From an uncultured Odoribacter sp. (GTDB lineage Bacteria > Bacteroidota > Bacteroidia > Bacteroidales > Marinifilaceae): a DNA stretch of 6,423 nucleotides. Under the pieces are notes generated by a model, which ran no database searches, had not been told where the DNA came from, and worked only from the letters and a program-made list of their open reading frames with translations. The stretch covers positions 1-6,423 of the forward strand of contig URJC01000150.1 of the NCBI GenBank assembly GCA_900548135.1. The letters are read 5' to 3'. How positions within the stretch are numbered: position 1 is the stretch's first letter; each line of letters begins with the position of its first letter. Shown here in pieces: positions 5,450-6,423 of this stretch. The translations under genes and the position numbers were made by a program.

Positions 5450-5981
5450 ATTTGTTATATACTACACAATCCATTGGTATATCGTGTTCTTCTGTCGGAA
5501 TCGACTCCAATAGTTGAAAATCAAAACACACACCTATCTTACAGGCCTTCATTTTCTTCAATATTTTATCATAATACCCTTTTCCTCTACCCAAACGATT
5601 ATTTCTACGGTCAAAAGCAATCCCCGGAACCAGAATCAAATCAATCTGTTCCAGATTTTCAAATAACCCACTAACAGGTTCCGGAATAGCATATCCTTCT
5701 CCGGGACACAATTTATCTATCCCATCGAAATAACGAATGTCCAATTCTTCTCCCCGTACACAAGGTAATAAAATTGTTTTTCGTCCAGCCCATTCACAGA
5801 CAAAATCATGGGTAAACACCTCATCATCCATAGACCAATAAGCCAGAATGACCCGGGCATTCTTGAAATTTTCATTCTGTTCAATCTGCTTCCATACCGA
5901 AACCGACTTCTCTTTCTTTTCTTCTAAAGAATACTGTCTCTTTAGCTCCCGAATTTGTTTTCTTATTTCTTTTTTCTCCAT
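5448..5981 (-). CDS. fthC: 5-formyltetrahydrofolate cyclo-ligase (MTHFS)
   Basis: This enzyme uses ATP to convert 5-formyl-THF to 5,10-methenyl-THF, returning a storage or inhibitory folate to the one-carbon pool in the cytoplasm. The protein has 177 residues, normal for the family. Visible motifs: a basic N-terminal helix KKEIRKQIRELKRQY (3-17), AYWSMDDEV (47-55) for the folate site, YAIPEP (97-102), VPGIAFD (118-124), the ATP-phosphate loop RLGRGKGYYD (129-138), and the C-terminal HDIPMDCVV (166-174). It starts at ATG 5979-5981. I see no clear TAnnTTTG promoter upstream, where 69 bp separate it from the end of a decayed gene. It converges on the ferredoxin gene and shares its terminator. 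Also named ygfA or mthfs in other organisms. Confidence 0.95.
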   Translation of the reverse strand: MEKKEIRKQIRELKRQYSLEEKKEKSVSVWKQIEQNENFKNARVILAYWSMDDEVFTHDFVCEWAGRKTILLPCVRGEELDIRYFDGIDKLCPGEGYAIPEPVSGLFENLEQIDLILVPGIAFDRRNNRLGRGKGYYDKILKKMKACKIGVCFDFQLLESIPTEEHDIPMDCVVYNK

Positions 5982-6050
5982 AAACTTAAAAGTTACTGCT
6001 TCCGCAAATTCCCTTATCCTTTATTCTTACTATCCCCACAGGACACTACC

Positions 6051-6423
6051 CTAAGGCTTGTATCCTGCTATCCTCAATATCTTATGATAGTCTTGTTTGC
6101 CATTAATTGTTCCGGAGCCATTTCTGTTTTCTCCACATATTTTTTACAATTTGATAGCCGATCCATACCACTGTCTTTCCTGAGACTGCACAGGCATACC
6201 TGAAATAAAAGGAGCATCATTCACACTTCATCACCAATCGTTGCTGGGTAGAGAATAAATAATCATTTTCAATCAGATAGTCTCCAATCTGACTTTCATT
6301 ATCCTCACCATTTTTCCTACTCAGTTGTAAATCCCATTAACCATGCTGATGACACATCCCTTGTGATATGATGTCATTTATTTCGGGCATACATCGGCAC
6401 TGGTACAGCTAAAAATACGGCAG
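6051..6423 (-). pseudogene. Remnant of a decayed gene of unknown family, 5' end outside the window
   Basis: No frame is intact here on either strand, but consecutive minus-strand segments read like one broken protein. One frame gives WDLQLSRKNGEDNESQIGDY and on to FSTQQRLVMKCE (6336-6220), stopping at TGA 6217-6219. A shift to the next frame continues with NDAPFISGMPVQSQERQWYG, reaches a TAA at 6144-6146, then resumes in the same frame as KICGENRNGSGTINGKQDYH and KILRIAGYKP, ending at TAG 6051-6053. Nearer the right edge another frame holds AVFLAVPVPMYARNK before a stop, and a TAA sits at 6337-6339. Several stops and at least one or two frameshifts over 370 bp fit a pseudogene better than a noncoding spacer. 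I do not recognise the family, and a non-coding origin is not excluded. The last 69 bp before fthC hold nothing I can identify. Confidence 0.4.

Noticed and set aside
6040..6056. GTAGTGTCC-like sequence (minus strand) as a possible insertion-sequence end
   Set aside because: I found no matching inverted copy, no target-site duplication and no recognisable transposase in the window.
5848..6203. Two plus-strand ORFs rich in Phe, Ser and Leu across the fthC start and the right-hand region
   Set aside because: They overlap fthC antisense and have the low-complexity composition of antisense shadows. The minus-strand remnant explains the region better.
1..6423. CRISPR array, tRNA, rRNA, origin or phage attachment site
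   Set aside because: No regularly spaced repeats, tRNA-like cloverleaf, rRNA sequence or integrase was seen on either strand.

Overview
The window looks like the chromosome of an anaerobic member of the Bacteroidales (phylum Bacteroidota). It is fairly AT-rich. Its clearest promoter has the Bacteroidota form (TTTG, 19 bp, TAnnTTTG). Starts generally lack strong Shine-Dalgarno sequences. Two of the proteins (DUF4924, and a CTC-type L25 beside Pth and an Hsp15-like protein) are typical of that group. I cannot name the genus.

Layout, mostly on the minus strand. Positions 1-1669 hold the front of a histidine biosynthesis operon, read right to left: promoter (1639-1669), a 17-codon leader peptide with seven histidines (1566-1619), an attenuator hairpin (1491-1524), hisG (586-1443) and the 5' part of hisD (550 to beyond position 1). 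Positions 1715-4945 hold five closely spaced co-directional genes, probably one transcription unit read right to left: rplY (L25/CTC), pth, an Hsp15/RqcP-like S4 protein, a DUF4924 protein, and an exported DUF4097-like beta-repeat protein. The first three act on the ribosome or on peptidyl-tRNA. The unit appears to start at a promoter near 5054-5061, with a leader of about 100 nt containing a GC-rich palindrome.

A small 2[4Fe-4S] ferredoxin gene (5227-5397) is the only plus-strand gene. It is divergent from rplY and converges on a 5-formyltetrahydrofolate cyclo-ligase gene (5448-5981, minus), with a shared bidirectional terminator between them. The right end (6051-6423) holds no intact gene. 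It reads as the 3' part of a decayed minus-strand gene of unknown family, broken by stops and at least one frameshift.

The best-supported non-routine feature is the his attenuator. The end of the leader ORF, including its stop codon, is complementary to the 5' arm of the terminator. This gives a simple two-state switch in which ribosome position on the histidine codons would decide whether hisG and hisD are transcribed. I found no wholly new system. Most other genes here are core housekeeping genes.
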